DNA of 8,549 nt from assembly GCA_029266815.1 (NCBI GenBank), contig JAQSWC010000057.1, positions 1-8,549 of the forward strand. The letters run 5' to 3'. Shown piece by piece: positions 1-6,925 of this stretch (positions are counted from its first letter, which is position 1; every line of letters starts with the position of its first letter). The notes below the pieces were generated by a model that was not told the DNA's origin, made no database searches, and worked only from the letters and a program-made list of their open reading frames with translations. Source of the stretch: Paucimonas sp. Its GTDB lineage: Bacteria; Pseudomonadota; Gammaproteobacteria; Burkholderiales; Burkholderiaceae_D. The translations under genes and the position numbers were made by a program.

Positions 1-187
1 CGACTACACCACAATGGATTTAAGCTTGAGCCGGGAAAAATTTGCGGGAAATTGGGAAATGCGCGCTGTGGTGAAAAATCTTTTTAACCGTGATGCGCGG
101 GAGCCTTCGCTTGCACCCGGCAATATCCAGTTCGATATTCCGCTGCCCCGAAGGGCGTTCTACCTGCAGATTCAGCATGCTCTTTGA
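1..187 (+). CDS. TonB-dependent outer-membrane receptor, C-terminal fragment
   Basis: The frame beginning at base 2 is open to a TGA at 185-187 and encodes the last 61 residues of a protein whose start lies left of the window. The segment reads as the final beta-strands of a TonB-dependent receptor barrel: alternating strand residues, the family-typical VVKNLFNRDAREPS turn, then DIPLPRRAFYLQIQHAL at the terminus. Such receptors take up iron chelates, vitamins or other large ligands across the outer membrane, powered by TonB-ExbBD. The protein ends in Leu rather than the usual aromatic residue of outer-membrane proteins, although a Phe-Tyr pair lies seven residues upstream. It lies 71 bp upstream of a periplasmic binding protein on the same strand, which suggests a shared sensing or uptake function. 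The substrate cannot be inferred from this tail. Confidence 0.8.
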   Translation, partial: DYTTMDLSLSREKFAGNWEMRAVVKNLFNRDAREPSLAPGNIQFDIPLPRRAFYLQIQHAL

Positions 188-258
188 CGACGGGGTGGAA
201 TTATCCTCGCAGTTGACTGTAATACGTTGATGATTTCCTCGTATCGGTACTGCGTTTT

Positions 259-1479
259 ATGCTGCCAATGAAAAAAAGAACGCCAAAGCCGGCCATGTAT
301 TTTGTTTTCTTAGTCCGTGGTATCTCTCAGTGGGCGCTGCGCCTTCTGCCGTCTGGTCGGAAGCCCGTGCTCCGCGCTACACGTGCCATCTTAGCGGCGA
401 CGTGGTACTGCATGTTTACGCTGCCTTCCTATGCTGCCGCGGATTATGCAGTTAAAGGGCATGCCAACGAGGGCAAGAAGGCCGATTCCTTCATTCTCCG
501 TGCAGGCTATTTTGAAGGGGAAAAAATCCCTTATCGGCGCGACGCCGTGCCACTCCTGCTTGCTTCGGCAGACGACACATCCAGAAGGGAACCGGTTGCC
601 TCCGGCAACTTCAGGAGCGGGATGGTGGTTCTCTATCCTGAGCTCGGCGAGCCCTACCGGAGCATCTTCATCAAGATTGTGGAAGGGATCGAGAACAAGG
701 TTGGTAGCCGCCTGGTCGTGTATCCGGTGGGAGCGAATACCGATGTCGACGTGCTGAATACCGTGCTGAAACGCCAGGGCGCGAAAGTCGTGATCGCGCT
801 CGGCAGGCAGGGGCTCCAGACCGCTTCGCTGCTCGACAAGGAACTGGCCATCGTGGCAAGCGGCGTGGTTTCCGTGCCCGACAACGATGCCCGCTATGCG
901 GCTACCCTCAGCCTGACCCCGGACCCGACGCTGTTGTTTGCCAGACTAAAAGGGCTGCTTCCCGCCGTAAAACGCGTATATGTGATTTATGATCCACAGA
1001 AGAGCGAGTGGCTGATCCGGCATGCACGTGAAGCGGCGAAACTGCACAACATCGAGCTGGTCGGATATGAGGCACGCGATCTCGGCACCGCCGCAAGGAC
1101 CTATGAACAGGTATTGCAGGTGGCGGACGGCAAGCGGGATGCCATCTGGTTGCCGCAAGACTCCACCACCGTGGATGAAAACACCATACTTCCGCTGGTG
1201 TTGCGGGAATCATGGAGTCGCAGCGTGCCGGTTTTTTCCAGCAGTTTCATTCATGTGAAAAAAGGCGTGCTGTTCGCGCTGTATCCGAATAATCTTGAGT
1301 TGGGCCGCAGCCTCGGCGAAGTCGGATTGAGCCTTCTGGCAGGCGATACGGGCAAGAAGGGAATGATGCCGCTGAGAGACGTCTTTACTGCCGTGAACGT
1401 CCGTACCGCAGGCCATATCGGGTTGAGATTGGGCTATCAGCAACAGAAGGGCTTTGATGCAGTCTTTCCAGAGCCCTGA
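259..1479 (+). CDS. ABC-type substrate-binding protein (ABC_sub_bind family), periplasmic, without transporter partner
   Basis: This 406-residue protein resembles the ABC_sub_bind family (Pfam PF04392) of periplasmic-binding-protein folds. Residues 36-61 look like a secretion signal: basic residues, a hydrophobic AILAATWYCMF stretch and a SYAA-AD cleavage-like site near residue 60, so the mature protein should be periplasmic. Two alpha/beta lobes follow. The first has VVLYPELGEPYRSIF (about 123-137) and VVIALGRQGL (about 177-186); the second begins near LSLTPDPTLLFARLKG (217-232) with VYVIYD, AIWLPQDST and FALYPNNLELG. No permease or ATPase gene is adjacent. The protein sits 37 bp upstream of a sensor kinase and downstream of a TonB receptor, so a ligand-presenting role for the kinase is inferred. 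The start is uncertain: ATG 259, ATG 268 (MKKRTPK) and ATG 295 share the frame, which is closed by TAA at 220, and none has a clear Shine-Dalgarno. Confidence 0.8.
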   Translation: MLPMKKRTPKPAMYFVFLVRGISQWALRLLPSGRKPVLRATRAILAATWYCMFTLPSYAAADYAVKGHANEGKKADSFILRAGYFEGEKIPYRRDAVPLLLASADDTSRREPVASGNFRSGMVVLYPELGEPYRSIFIKIVEGIENKVGSRLVVYPVGANTDVDVLNTVLKRQGAKVVIALGRQGLQTASLLDKELAIVASGVVSVPDNDARYAATLSLTPDPTLLFARLKGLLPAVKRVYVIYDPQKSEWLIRHAREAAKLHNIELVGYEARDLGTAARTYEQVLQVADGKRDAIWLPQDSTTVDENTILPLVLRESWSRSVPVFSSSFIHVKKGVLFALYPNNLELGRSLGEVGLSLLAGDTGKKGMMPLRDVFTAVNVRTAGHIGLRLGYQQQKGFDAVFPEP

Positions 1480-1516
1480 TTTTTCCATGCCATTTTTGTA
1501 GATTCAAATTTCATTC

Positions 1517-4500
1517 ATGCTCCGCAGCTATTTTCGCCGCACAGGTTTCCGTCACCAGTTGACCGTCATCGTCACGGTCGCCATCCTGGGGCTTGCGCTT
1601 TTCTCCTCGGTGATGAACTCGTGGGAAGCTAGCCGCCGCCTGGAAGACTACCTGGTCGCCCAAGGCAAACAGATTGCGGACAATCTGGCAAGGCAGAGCA
1701 CGCTCGCGGTGCTGTACCGGTCGCCCGACAATGCGCGGGAAAGCGTGGCGACCACTCTGTCTTTCCCCGACGTGCAGCATGTTGAAATTGCCGACGCTGC
1801 CTTTGGTGTACTGTTGTCGCAACCGCGCTCCGGCGTGGCCAAGCGTCATGCAGAATGGGTGTTTCCCCGCAGGCCTGTCGAGCACGCGGTGCTCGAGAAG
1901 GAGACTTCCAGCGAATGGATATTTGCCGCGCCTATTTATGCCGGGTTGGGGGACGAGGAATCGCCGTTCGACATGCAGGAAAGCACGCGTGAACGGCTGG
2001 GCTATGTCCATGTCGTGCTCGGCAAGGGCACGTTGCACACACTGGTAACGTCGCTATTCGTGGGCAATCTTGCGCTGACGCTGTCGTTCGCGATTCTTCT
2101 GATCCTGCTGATGCGCTACGTCACCAAGCGCATGCTGCGTCCGCTCACGAAACTGTCCGACCTGATGGGGCGCGCTGAAGCCGGCGAGTCCGGGATGCGC
2201 GCCGATGCCGAAGGACCGCGCGACATCATCGAAATGTCGCAGGCGTTCAACAAGATGATGAACGTGCTGGAAGAGCGCGAAGCAGAACTCAAGCAGTCGC
2301 GCGACGAGGCGTTGCGGGCTGCGGAGACGAAGGCGGAATTTGCAGCGACGGTCAGCCATGAGGTCAGAACTCCGTTGAACGGCGTAGTCGGCATGCTCGA
2401 TTTGCTGAAGGAGATGCGCCTGACGAAGCGGCAGCAGGAGTGCGTGGAAGTGGCATGGAATTCCTCGCAATCGCTGATAGAACTGATCAACGACATCCTG
2501 GATTTTTCCAAGATGGAAGCCGGCCGGCTCCAACTGGAAGAGATTGATTTCGATCTGCGCAAGCTGGTGGAAGAGGTGAATGAACTACTGGCCATGCAGG
2601 CCCACCAGAAAGGGCTGGAACTCGGATACCTCTTTGCTCCCGGTGTGCCGGAGCGCATACGCGGCGATGTGTTGAGATTGCGACAGGTGCTGGTCAACCT
2701 GCTGGGCAATGCGGTGAAATTCACCGAGCGCGGGGAAATCTCGGTCCATATTTTCTGTGAAACCGGGCGCGACGGCAGGTCCATCCTGCGGTTCCGCGTC
2801 AGCGATACCGGCATCGGCATGAGTGAAGAGGCGATGCAGCATCTCTTCGAATCCTTCGCCCAGGCGGACCGCTCGACTACGCGCAAATACGGCGGAACCG
2901 GATTGGGCCTGGCCATCTGCAAGCGGCTGGTGAACCTGATGGGCGGCGACATCTGCGTGTCCAGCAAGCTTGGCGCCGGCACCGTTTTCGAATTTTCTGT
3001 CCAGTGCATCGCCGAAGACGCTGCTCAGCCCAACGAGGACCGTGCGCTGCAGGGCGTGCGCGTGCTGGTGGTCGACGACAGCGATGTCGTCTGCAGTTTC
3101 ATTGAGCAGAACCTGACGCGTGTCGGCATGCGCTGCCGCTCGGTGCAGGAGGGCGCGGACGCGATGCAGGAGATTCAGCACGCACGTCAGGAAAATCATC
3201 CCTACCAGATCGTCATCATGGATATCGGCGCCACGGATGCGGACGGAGCCGACCTGGCGCGCGCGATCCGCCTGGATGGCGCACCGCAGCCTCGCCTGCT
3301 GCTGCTCGACCGTTATGGTTCATCGGAGGATTCCGCTGCCGCATCCCACCATTATCTTGGCAAGCCCTTGCGCCTGGATCGCCTGCTCGAAGCGATCCGC
3401 AAGCTCATGACAGGAGAGGAGGCCGCCGTGGATGAGGTGCCGCTGATCCAGGCAACGCCCAATGTACGGCCAGAGGAGCGGGAATACCGGGTTTTGGTGG
3501 CGGAAGACAATCGCACCAACCAGATGGTGGCGGCCGGCATGCTCTCGATGAACGGTTGCCAGTGCGAGTTTGCATCGAATGGCCGCGAAGCGATGGAGGC
3601 GGCGCGCAGCAAGCGTTTCGATCTCATCCTGATGGACTGCAGCATGCCGGAAATGGATGGCTATGAGGCGACGGCGCAGATCCGGAGCTTCGAGCAGCCG
3701 CAAGGTTTGCACACGCCCATCGTGGCAATGACGGCCAATACGCAGACAGGCGATGCGGAAAAATGCCTTGCCGCCGGCATGGACGATTACCTCGCCAAGC
3801 CGATCACCCTTGTTGAACTGCGCCGCAAGCTCGAATTGTGGCTAGGACGCGTGTCAGCGACAAGCGAGCCTTCCGGCATTTCGCGGCAGGCCGATGTGCT
3901 CGACGAAGCCAGCCCGGGTCCGCTGGACCGCGTGGTGTTCGACAAGCTGCGCGAAATACTGGGTCCTGCGTTGCAGCAGGCGGTGGCTCCCTTCCTCGAA
4001 GACACGCCCGCATATCTCGAGCAGTTGGAAGAGTCCACCGTTGAGAACGATGCGGAGAAAGCGCGCGCCGCTGCGCACGCCATCAAAGGCAGCAGCGGCA
4101 ATCTCGGCGCGCCCGACGTGGCGCAGCTCGCCAAGGAAGCCGAGGAGTTTGCCCTGGCTGGCCGAGTGCCCGAGATACGTCCACTACTGCCGCGCTTGCG
4201 AGACGCGTTTGATGCGGTGGCGGCGTTGTTGGCAGACGAGGTTTACGCCGACAGTGGATTGAATTCGCAGCAGGAAGAAAAATCCGCGGAAGTGCTGATC
4301 GTGGATGACGACCGCAGCACACGCAGGATGCTGCGCTATACCTTGCAGCGCGACGGTTTTCGCGTGGAAGAAGCGGCAGACGGAGAGCAGGCACTGGAAA
4401 TGCTGAGCACACTGCAGCCCGATGTCATCCTGATGGATGCAGTGATGCCGGTCATGGATGGCTTCACCGCCTGCGCGAAGGTGCAGGAACTGCCATTTGG

Positions 4501-6004
4501 CCGCACGATTCCGGTGCTGATGATCACTGCGCTGGAGGATAACGAATCGGTCGAGCGGGCTTTTGCGGCGGGAGCCAGCGATTTCATACCCAAGCCCATA
4601 CATTTCGCCGTGCTGTCGCAGCGCGTGCGTCGCATCATCGAGGCCAATCGCGCCGAGAAACGCATACGGCACATGGCCTACAATGATTTGCTGACCGGCT
4701 TGCCGAACCGCGCGTTGTTCATCGACCAGCTCGGCAGGCGGATAGAGCAGACCCGCCAGGGCAGCGGACAGCTTGCGGTGCTGTTCCTCGATCTGGATCG
4801 CTTCAAAAATGTGAACGATACGCTGGGACATGAGGTGGGTGACCGGCTGCTGGTCGAGGTGGGCCAGAGGATACGCCGCAGCGTGCGCAACGCCGACTGT
4901 GTCGCCCGTCTCGGAGGTGATGAATTCACGGTTGTACTGTCCGATCTGATCGGACCGAATGCCGCCGCGGCTGCCGCGCAGAACATTTGCCGTGTGCTGT
5001 CCACGCCGTTCCATCTCGACGGTAACGATATCTTCGTCTCCACCAGCGTCGGCATTTCGCTGTATCCGAACGACGGCACGGATGTCGGTACTTTGTTGAA
5101 GCATGCCGATACGGCGATGTATCGGGCCAAGCGCACGAACTCCGGCTTCCAGTTCTTCGAAGCCGCGATGGAGCATTCGATTTCCGAACAGCTTCGCCTC
5201 GAAAGCGACCTGCGGCGCGCCCTCGAGCGCAACGAACTTGAAGCGTATTACCAGCCCCAGGTGGACCTGGAAACCGGCGAGATCATCGGCGCCGAGGCGC
5301 TGGCTCGCTGGCATCATCCGGTACGCGGCTTCGTACCGCCGATCGAGTTCATACCTATGGCGGAGGAAACCGGGCTTATCATCCAGGTTGGGGAATGGAT
5401 GCTACGCAACGCATGTAAGCAGCTTCGCGGCTGGCATGAAGCCGGGTGGACGGACTTGCGCATGGCAGTCAACGTATCGGTCAAGCAGTTGCTGCAGAAG
5501 AATTTTGCTGATACGGTGGAAAGCGCACTGTCGGAATCGGGCATTCCAGCATCCTCGCTTGAGCTTGAGATCACCGAGAACACCCTGATGGAACACGCGG
5601 AAGACACCTTGCAGGCGCTCGCCCGGCTTCGCAATCTCGGGGTGCGCCTCAGCATCGACGATTTCGGTACCGGCTACTCTTCGCTGGCTTACCTTAAGCG
5701 TTTCTCGGTAGATGCGCTCAAAATCGACCGTTCCTTCGTGCGCGATGTGCCGAGCGACGCGGACGATGCTGCCATCGTGAAGGGGATTATCGCGCTGGCC
5801 CACAGCCTGAGGCTGGAGGTAGTCGCCGAGGGCGTGGAAAACGTGCCGCAACTCGAATTCCTGCGCGAGCATCACTGCAATTCCTATCAAGGCTTCTATA
5901 TGAGCAAGCCGGTGCCCCACGCGGAATTCCTTGCCTGCCTGGAAAACAATGCCAAATCGCGAGCACCGCAAGTCCCAAGGTTGAGCAATCAATACGCTGG
6001 CTAA
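1517..6004 (+). CDS. Hybrid sensor histidine kinase with REC-REC-Hpt-REC-GGDEF-EAL (fused phosphorelay and c-di-GMP enzyme)
   Basis: This 1495-residue inner-membrane protein carries a whole phosphorelay. TM helices lie at about 14-34 and 177-200, flanking a periplasmic sensor of about 140 residues that resembles CHASE8-type domains. HAMP is about 201-253 and HisKA 273-338 with H281 in SHEVRTPLNG. The HATPase has N398, the DTGIG box at 430-434 and GGTGLG at 459-464. Receiver 1 (515-630) keeps D520, D521, D569 and K616 but lacks the MP loop and the switch Thr. Receiver 2 (657-776) is canonical, with D707, T739 and K761. Hpt (about 800-905) has H854. Receiver 3 (924-1040) has D930, D931, D974, T1004 and K1026. 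GGDEF is intact at 1133-1137 with I-site RNAD at 1124-1127. EAL (about 1230-1478) keeps E1260, N1319, E1351, DDFGTG from 1381, K1402, E1438 and Q1458. The first two-thirds are BarA-like and the last third resembles a separate REC-GGDEF-EAL regulator. The start at 1517 has no clear Shine-Dalgarno; the 37-bp gap suggests an operon with the binding protein. Confidence 0.93.
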   Translation: MLRSYFRRTGFRHQLTVIVTVAILGLALFSSVMNSWEASRRLEDYLVAQGKQIADNLARQSTLAVLYRSPDNARESVATTLSFPDVQHVEIADAAFGVLLSQPRSGVAKRHAEWVFPRRPVEHAVLEKETSSEWIFAAPIYAGLGDEESPFDMQESTRERLGYVHVVLGKGTLHTLVTSLFVGNLALTLSFAILLILLMRYVTKRMLRPLTKLSDLMGRAEAGESGMRADAEGPRDIIEMSQAFNKMMNVLEEREAELKQSRDEALRAAETKAEFAATVSHEVRTPLNGVVGMLDLLKEMRLTKRQQECVEVAWNSSQSLIELINDILDFSKMEAGRLQLEEIDFDLRKLVEEVNELLAMQAHQKGLELGYLFAPGVPERIRGDVLRLRQVLVNLLGNAVKFTERGEISVHIFCETGRDGRSILRFRVSDTGIGMSEEAMQHLFESFAQADRSTTRKYGGTGLGLAICKRLVNLMGGDICVSSKLGAGTVFEFSVQCIAEDAAQPNEDRALQGVRVLVVDDSDVVCSFIEQNLTRVGMRCRSVQEGADAMQEIQHARQENHPYQIVIMDIGATDADGADLARAIRLDGAPQPRLLLLDRYGSSEDSAAASHHYLGKPLRLDRLLEAIRKLMTGEEAAVDEVPLIQATPNVRPEEREYRVLVAEDNRTNQMVAAGMLSMNGCQCEFASNGREAMEAARSKRFDLILMDCSMPEMDGYEATAQIRSFEQPQGLHTPIVAMTANTQTGDAEKCLAAGMDDYLAKPITLVELRRKLELWLGRVSATSEPSGISRQADVLDEASPGPLDRVVFDKLREILGPALQQAVAPFLEDTPAYLEQLEESTVENDAEKARAAAHAIKGSSGNLGAPDVAQLAKEAEEFALAGRVPEIRPLLPRLRDAFDAVAALLADEVYADSGLNSQQEEKSAEVLIVDDDRSTRRMLRYTLQRDGFRVEEAADGEQALEMLSTLQPDVILMDAVMPVMDGFTACAKVQELPFGRTIPVLMITALEDNESVERAFAAGASDFIPKPIHFAVLSQRVRRIIEANRAEKRIRHMAYNDLLTGLPNRALFIDQLGRRIEQTRQGSGQLAVLFLDLDRFKNVNDTLGHEVGDRLLVEVGQRIRRSVRNADCVARLGGDEFTVVLSDLIGPNAAAAAAQNICRVLSTPFHLDGNDIFVSTSVGISLYPNDGTDVGTLLKHADTAMYRAKRTNSGFQFFEAAMEHSISEQLRLESDLRRALERNELEAYYQPQVDLETGEIIGAEALARWHHPVRGFVPPIEFIPMAEETGLIIQVGEWMLRNACKQLRGWHEAGWTDLRMAVNVSVKQLLQKNFADTVESALSESGIPASSLELEITENTLMEHAEDTLQALARLRNLGVRLSIDDFGTGYSSLAYLKRFSVDALKIDRSFVRDVPSDADDAAIVKGIIALAHSLRLEVVAEGVENVPQLEFLREHHCNSYQGFYMSKPVPHAEFLACLENNAKSRAPQVPRLSNQYAG

Positions 6005-6044
6005 AGCCGAATCTGAGGTTTCTAGCGGTAAATTTCTATTGCCG

Positions 6045-6069
6045 CGCGGACTTTTCATCCGGCGTTTTT
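6045..6069 (+). terminator. Candidate Rho-independent terminator of the kinase operon
   Basis: The arm CGCGGA (6045-6050) can pair with TCCGGCG (6058-6064) with one bulged G across a 7-base loop, and TTTTT follows at 6065-6069. It lies 41 bp after the kinase stop codon. The stem is short (six pairs) and its 3' arm is shared with a larger inverted repeat at 6060-6099, so the fold that forms in vivo is uncertain. Confidence 0.45.
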
Positions 6070-6099
6070 CTACTTTTTATAAAAAGAAGAAAGACGTCG
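6060..6099. repeat. 40-nt near-perfect inverted repeat downstream of the kinase gene
   Basis: The bases fold around a centre at 6079/6080. The core CTTTTTATAAAAAG (6073-6086) is a perfect 14-bp palindrome. After one A-A mismatch (6072/6087) pairing continues outward to C6060-G6099, including two G-U pairs. In total 19 of 20 positions pair if G-U is allowed. It overlaps the candidate terminator. It may act as a transcript 3'-end stabiliser, as a second terminator element, or as a DNA-level site; the sequence does not decide which. Confidence 0.6.
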
Positions 6100-6132
6100 A
6101 TCAATAAACTACATTTTCTCCTCTGCTGCATA

Positions 6133-6178
6133 GCACAAATAAAATCTATCAGCTAAGATGGGTTTGTGCGGCGCACAA
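6133..6178. promoter_or_regulatory. Three GCACAA half-sites upstream of the GNAT gene (operator or alternating hairpins)
   Basis: GCACAAA occurs at 6133-6139, its reverse complement TTTGTGC at 6163-6169, and GCACAA again at 6173-6178. The last two form a perfect TTGTGC-GGC-GCACAA inverted repeat (6164-6178), and the first can instead pair with the middle copy. The cluster ends 30 bp before the GNAT start codon. It could be an operator for a dimeric regulator or a pair of exclusive RNA hairpins in the leader. No regulator can be named. Confidence 0.45.
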
Positions 6179-6195
6179 CAGCCTAACGGCGCTGC

Positions 6196-6200
6196 GGAGG
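6196..6200 (+). promoter_or_regulatory. Ribosome binding site deciding the GNAT start
   Basis: GGAGG lies 8 bases before ATG 6209. The longer in-frame start at ATG 6158 has no such site and would place the GCACAA inverted repeat inside the coding region, so 6209 is preferred. Confidence 0.75.
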
Positions 6201-6208
6201 ATAAAGTG

Positions 6209-6916
6209 ATGAATTCCACCGATGTGTTTACAAATGCATTTGCAGGGCTAAGCATGGCCGGACGCCACGAGGCTCCGGGTTCCGCCGAACAGGCATCGGT
6301 CATACGCGTCAAGGAACTGGACGAGCGCGACCGCCGCCGTCTGCTGATGCATTTTCTCTCCCTTGGCGAGGAAGACCGTACCCTCCGGTTTGGTGCGCCG
6401 CTCAGCGATGAATTGGTCACCCGCTACGTCCAGCGCATCGATTTCCACCGCGATGTCATTTTCGGTGTGTTCGACAGCGGCCTAAGCCTGGCCGGTGTCG
6501 GCCATCTGGCTTTTGCGCCGCGCGATGCCCTTCCCGCCATTGCAGGCGCTACCACCAAATCGAGGCTGGCGGAATTCGGCTTGTCCGTGCTCGATACGGC
6601 GCGCGGACGCGGAATCGGGTCGAAGCTCTTCGAGCGCGCCGCGATGCGCTGCCGCAATGAAGACATCGACACGCTCACCATGCATTGCCTTGCGGTGAAC
6701 CAGGCCATGATTCACATTGCCCGCAAAGCCGGCATGGAAGTCCAGCGCGACTACGGCGAGGCTGACGCCTACCTCAAGCTTCTGCCGGCCAGTCCGTCTT
6801 CCGTGCTGCGTGAAGCTGTCGACGAACAGGTAGCTGTCTTCGACTATGTGGCGAAGGCGAATGCGCGCATGGCCCATCGCCTGCTGGACGGTCTTTCACG
6901 CATGCGTCGCAAATAG
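6209..6916 (+). CDS. GNAT-family N-acetyltransferase
   Basis: Read from ATG 6209 the protein has 235 residues; an upstream in-frame ATG at 6158 would give 252. GNAT enzymes transfer an acetyl group from acetyl-CoA to an amine. Acetyl-CoA-binding motif A is visible at about 121-144, with the pyrophosphate loop RGRGIG at 132-137, followed by motif-B-like LAVNQAMIHIARKAGM (161-176) with a conserved-position Asn164. The N-terminal segment at about 37-68 (LDERDRRRLLMHFLSLGEEDRTLRFG and onward) resembles the opening of the acetyltransferase domain in PatZ-like proteins, but the large acyl-CoA-ligase-like part of PatZ is absent. A helical, basic tail of about 40 residues follows the GNAT core. The substrate is unknown. 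The gene is transcribed alone: it follows a candidate terminator and ends 9 bp from the convergent regulator pseudogene. It is a probable cytoplasmic enzyme acting on a small molecule or on protein lysines. Confidence 0.85.
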   Translation: MNSTDVFTNAFAGLSMAGRHEAPGSAEQASVIRVKELDERDRRRLLMHFLSLGEEDRTLRFGAPLSDELVTRYVQRIDFHRDVIFGVFDSGLSLAGVGHLAFAPRDALPAIAGATTKSRLAEFGLSVLDTARGRGIGSKLFERAAMRCRNEDIDTLTMHCLAVNQAMIHIARKAGMEVQRDYGEADAYLKLLPASPSSVLREAVDEQVAVFDYVAKANARMAHRLLDGLSRMRRK

Positions 6917-6925
6917 GCTAGTTCG

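Noticed and set aside
188..258. A promoter, terminator or small gene between the receptor and the binding protein
   Set aside because: I found no convincing hairpin with a T-run, no paired promoter hexamers and no frame with a ribosome binding site in these 71 bases.
1480..1516. A terminator or promoter between the binding-protein and kinase genes
   Set aside because: Two T-rich runs are present but there is no stem before them and no convincing -35/-10 pair, so an operon is the simpler reading.
2116..3009. A 297-codon open frame on the - strand opposite the HisKA/HATPase region
   Set aside because: It has a Ser/Arg-rich composition typical of an antisense shadow, and the + strand kinase motifs explain the region.
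4184..5317. A 377-codon open frame on the - strand inside the kinase gene
   Set aside because: It lies opposite the Hpt-REC-GGDEF region, which has fully recognisable domains on the + strand. Its translation shows no family motif, and long antisense frames are common in GC-rich genes.
6158..6208. A longer GNAT start at ATG 6158
   Set aside because: No Shine-Dalgarno precedes it, the extra 17 residues match nothing recognisable, and they would overlap the inverted repeat; ATG 6209 has GGAGG at good spacing.
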